Positions 20,008-20,884 of a stretch of 20,884 nucleotides of DNA are shown here, piece after piece. Positions within the stretch are counted from its first letter, which is position 1. Every line of letters begins with the position of its first letter. The DNA is taken from positions 1 through 20,884 of IMG/VR virus record IMGVR_UViG_3300034152_000765; one strand, written 5' to 3'. The notes under the pieces are model-generated. The model worked only from the letters and a program-made list of their open reading frames with translations, did no database searches and had not been told where the DNA came from. This DNA comes from a virus. The translations under genes were made by a program, and so were the position numbers.

Positions 20008-20149
20008 CAAAGAAAACCGAACGGGGCGGAAGACCAATTGTGGTATAGTCCCTAGTATGGTATCAGAGAAGGAATAACGAAAATTCTAGAATTGACAAAA
20101 GCAATTCTTAACATTCATATTCGCTGGGCCAAGATTAGGTCCAGCATTC
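20008..20149 (+). other. RNA-like spacer with two hairpins before tRNA-Tyr
   Basis: No ORF. Two hairpins with 7-nt loops are visible: AGAATTG-acaaaag-CAATTCT (20088-20108) and GCTGGGCC-aagatta-GGTCCAGC (20123-20145, one G-U). The second ends 4 nt before the tRNA-Tyr. Neither is followed by a T-tract, so they are not terminators; they may be tRNA-precursor processing signals or a small RNA. The first ~80 nt show no clear fold. Confidence 0.45.
20092..20121 (+). promoter_or_regulatory. possible promoter before the tRNA cluster
   Basis: A consensus -35 TTGACA (20092-20097) is followed after 18 nt by CATATT (20116-20121), 4 of 6 matches to the -10 consensus. It would start transcription about 25 nt before tRNA-Tyr. 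The -35 overlaps a hairpin, so RNA structure may be the true constraint. Confidence 0.35.
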
Positions 20150-20233
20150 GGGTCGGTATGCAAGTTTGGCTAAAGCAGGCTGTCTGTAAAACAGTTCTCT
20201 AAGAGTTCGGGGGTTCGAATCCCTCCCGGCCCA
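20150..20233 (+). tRNA. tRNA-Tyr (GUA)
   Basis: Acceptor GGGTCGG (20150-20156) pairs with CCGGCCC (20226-20232), discriminator A20233, no encoded CCA. The anticodon stem GCTGT/ACAGT encloses CTGTAAA, anticodon GTA at 20186-20188. A long variable arm (about 20196-20208) fits bacterial tyrosine tRNA, and the T loop is TTCGAAT. Confidence 0.94.
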
Positions 20234-20236
20234 CTC

Positions 20237-20367
20237 AAGAATGCTTACAGGGGAGATAACTGAAACAGTGTATAGTGATCATAGTGCACGGCGGGGGTGA
20301 TATTGGCAGTAAGCCTGAATAAGACTGAATGCCGGTTTGATTCCGGCTCTCCCCTGTAAGCATTCTT
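20237..20367 (+). ncRNA. tRNA-like element inside a perfect 20-bp inverted repeat
   Basis: The arms 20237-20256 and 20348-20367 are perfect 20-bp inverted complements (left arm AAGAATGCTTACAGGGGAGA). The inner 7 bp GGGGAGA/TCTCCCC sit exactly like a tRNA acceptor stem, because directly 5' of the right arm is a T-arm-like hairpin GCCGG-TTTGATT-CCGGC (20331-20347). No convincing D and anticodon arms are found in the 74 nt between (20257-20330); small helices such as ACTG-aaa-CAGT (20259-20269) and CAGT...ACTG (20307-20327) are possible. The acceptor-to-acceptor length of about 105 nt is too long for a normal tRNA. It may be a divergent tRNA, a tRNA mimic, or an RNA with an RNase III-type processing stem. 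Confidence 0.6.
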
Positions 20368-20371
20368 TCAT

Positions 20372-20445
20372 AGGCGTCTAGGCAAATGGTGAAGCCGATT
20401 GTCTTATAAACAATTGATGTCTGGGTTCAATCCCCAGGGCGCCTA
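20372..20445 (+). tRNA. tRNA-Ile (UAU)
   Basis: Acceptor AGGCGTC (20372-20378) pairs with GGCGCCT (20438-20444, one G-U), discriminator A20445, no encoded CCA. D stem GGC/GCC. Anticodon stem ATTGT/ACAAT encloses CTTATAA, anticodon TAT at 20405-20407, reading AUA. T arm CTGGG-TTCAATC-CCCAG. Most bacteria read AUA with a CAU-lysidine tRNA instead. Confidence 0.92.
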
Positions 20446-20447
20446 CT

Positions 20448-20689
20448 ATGCTCGACTCCACGCTGGTTTTGGGATAAAAAGAACTTAGTTCTTATCCCGT
20501 AACTGGAGGAAACTCCGGACACATTTGCTTGCTGTGGGAGTAACTATAGTTGGGAATTGACAACTATAGTTTCGTTATTACCACAGAGTGTGCAACCACA
20601 AGCAGGCAGAGACGGTGAGCAAGTCTGTGAAGCCGGGTAGTGGGCATAGATAGATGTGGAGATAGAACAGAATTCGGGTTACAGAGCAT
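20448..20689 (+). ncRNA. rnpB: RNase P RNA, strongly reduced
   Basis: Catalytic RNA that cuts 5' leaders from tRNA precursors. P1 is ATGCTC (20448-20453)/GAGCAT (20684-20689); P2 CTCCAC (20456-20461)/GTGGAG (20656-20661); P3 hairpin GGGATAA (20471-20477)/TTATCCC (20492-20498). CR-I reads GGAGGAAACTCCGGAC (20505-20520), and P4 pairs CCGGA (20515-20519) with TTCGG (20673-20677), where E. coli has GGG/CCC. GTGTGCAACCACAAGCAGG and GAGCAAG (20617-20623) match later conserved regions, and CATAGATAGATG plus ACAGAATTCGGGTTA match CR-V. TGCTTG/CAAGCA is a P7-like helix around an 11-bp hairpin (20542-20571). At 242 nt against 377 in E. coli, much of the specificity domain, P15-P17 and P18 appear absent. 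It fits tightly between tRNA-Ile and tRNA-Val. Confidence 0.9.
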
Positions 20690-20692
20690 TAC

Positions 20693-20765
20693 GGGCGATT
20701 AACTCAGTTGGGAGAGTGCTACTCTTACAAAGTAGAAGTCGCAGGTTCGAACCCTGCATCGCCCA
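20693..20765 (+). tRNA. tRNA-Val (UAC)
   Basis: Acceptor GGGCGAT (20693-20699) pairs with ATCGCCC (20758-20764), discriminator A20765, no encoded CCA. Anticodon stem CTACT/AGTAG encloses CTTACAA, anticodon TAC at 20726-20728. T arm GCAGG-TTCGAAC-CCTGC. It starts 4 nt after the RNase P RNA P1 helix. Confidence 0.95.
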
Positions 20766-20884
20766 TATGGTCGGAGGTTGTCGACGCCACTGATTGTAGC
20801 ACAAGGAATAGATAGAGTAGTGATGGCCAAGTCGACTGGCTTGAAGCGAAATTGAACTTAGGTCTGGGAGAATCCCAGTGGCCC
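20766..20884 (+). other. unresolved structured RNA-like segment, cut by window end
   Basis: No ORF and no complete tRNA. Visible pairing: GTCGAC at 20780-20785 and again at 20831-20836 (self-complementary), GCC near 20786 with GGC near 20825, and a CTGGG-AGAAT-CCCAG hairpin near the right end. The stretch from about 20820 (TGATGGCCAAGTCGACTGGC) recalls the start of a Ser/Leu-type tRNA, but the anticodon stem does not pair convincingly and the 3' end lies beyond the window. Confidence 0.35.

Noticed and set aside
20250-20355. Selenocysteine tRNA
   Set aside because: Length fits loosely, but no anticodon arm with U-UCA and no long D stem could be built.
20237-20367. Reading the 20-bp inverted repeat as an insertion sequence or MITE
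   Set aside because: No flanking target duplication is evident, and the T-arm-like hairpin adjoining the inner stem and the tRNA-cluster setting favour an RNA.
20786-20792. GCCACTG, a string found in cobalamin riboswitches
   Set aside because: It stands alone, far from any B12-related gene and inside the tRNA cluster; no other riboswitch element is present.
1-20884. CRISPR array, rRNA genes, or a replication origin
   Set aside because: No regularly spaced repeats, no rRNA signatures and no clustered iterons were seen.

Overview
The window looks like part of a large, AT-rich tailed-phage genome (or a prophage or metagenomic phage contig). The evidence is the dense run of short genes with ATGA/GTGA/TTGA-type overlaps, almost all on the + strand, the many small proteins of unknown function, a free-standing homing endonuclease, inteins, a tmRNA and a tRNA cluster. 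No capsid, tail, portal or terminase gene is visible, so phage origin is inferred. The host cannot be named; SD-type ribosome binding sites, the tmRNA and the bacterial-type RNase P RNA point to a bacterium.

Layout. 1-5.2 kb: a WGR-domain poly(ADP-ribose) polymerase-like protein, several small unknowns, a strong terminator (2691-2716), a near-consensus sigma70-like promoter abutting an ATP-dependent DNA ligase, and membrane/unknown proteins. One convergent minus-strand gene lies at 5166-5561. 5.6-8.9 kb: a radical SAM protein among small Cys-rich (probably zinc-binding) proteins, a conserved phage protein with an HHKMWVIDQ block, a PspC-domain protein, a MazG-like pyrophosphohydrolase and small membrane proteins. 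8.9-10.4 kb: an RNA ligase of the DRB0094/Rnl5 type. 10.4-15.2 kb: a complete compact tmRNA (tag AINGEYQLAA), a leader with a 19-codon ORF, and a class II ribonucleotide reductase interrupted by two inteins, one ending exactly before the radical cysteine. 15.2-20.0 kb: small unknowns, two proteins with TGP/GRC-rich motifs, a PRPP-synthetase-like enzyme, a secreted protein, a second strong terminator and a GIY-YIG/NUMOD3 endonuclease. 20.0-20.9 kb: tRNA-Tyr(GUA), a tRNA-like element inside a perfect 20-bp inverted repeat, tRNA-Ile(UAU), an RNase P RNA, tRNA-Val(UAC) and an unresolved structured tail cut by the window end.

The most striking object is the RNase P RNA (20448-20689), packed 2-3 nt from tRNAs on both sides. 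It keeps the catalytic-core conserved regions and recognisable P1, P2, P3 and P4 helices but appears to have lost much of the specificity domain, the P15-P17 region and P18. None of the tRNAs, nor the tmRNA, encodes CCA, which fits an RNase P lacking the CCA-binding L15 loop. Together with the tmRNA, the tRNAs and the RNA ligase this suggests a phage-carried RNA maturation, rescue and repair kit. The second theme is nucleotide/NAD metabolism: the PARP consumes NAD+, while the Prs-like enzyme, the RNR and the MazG-like protein act on nucleotide pools.
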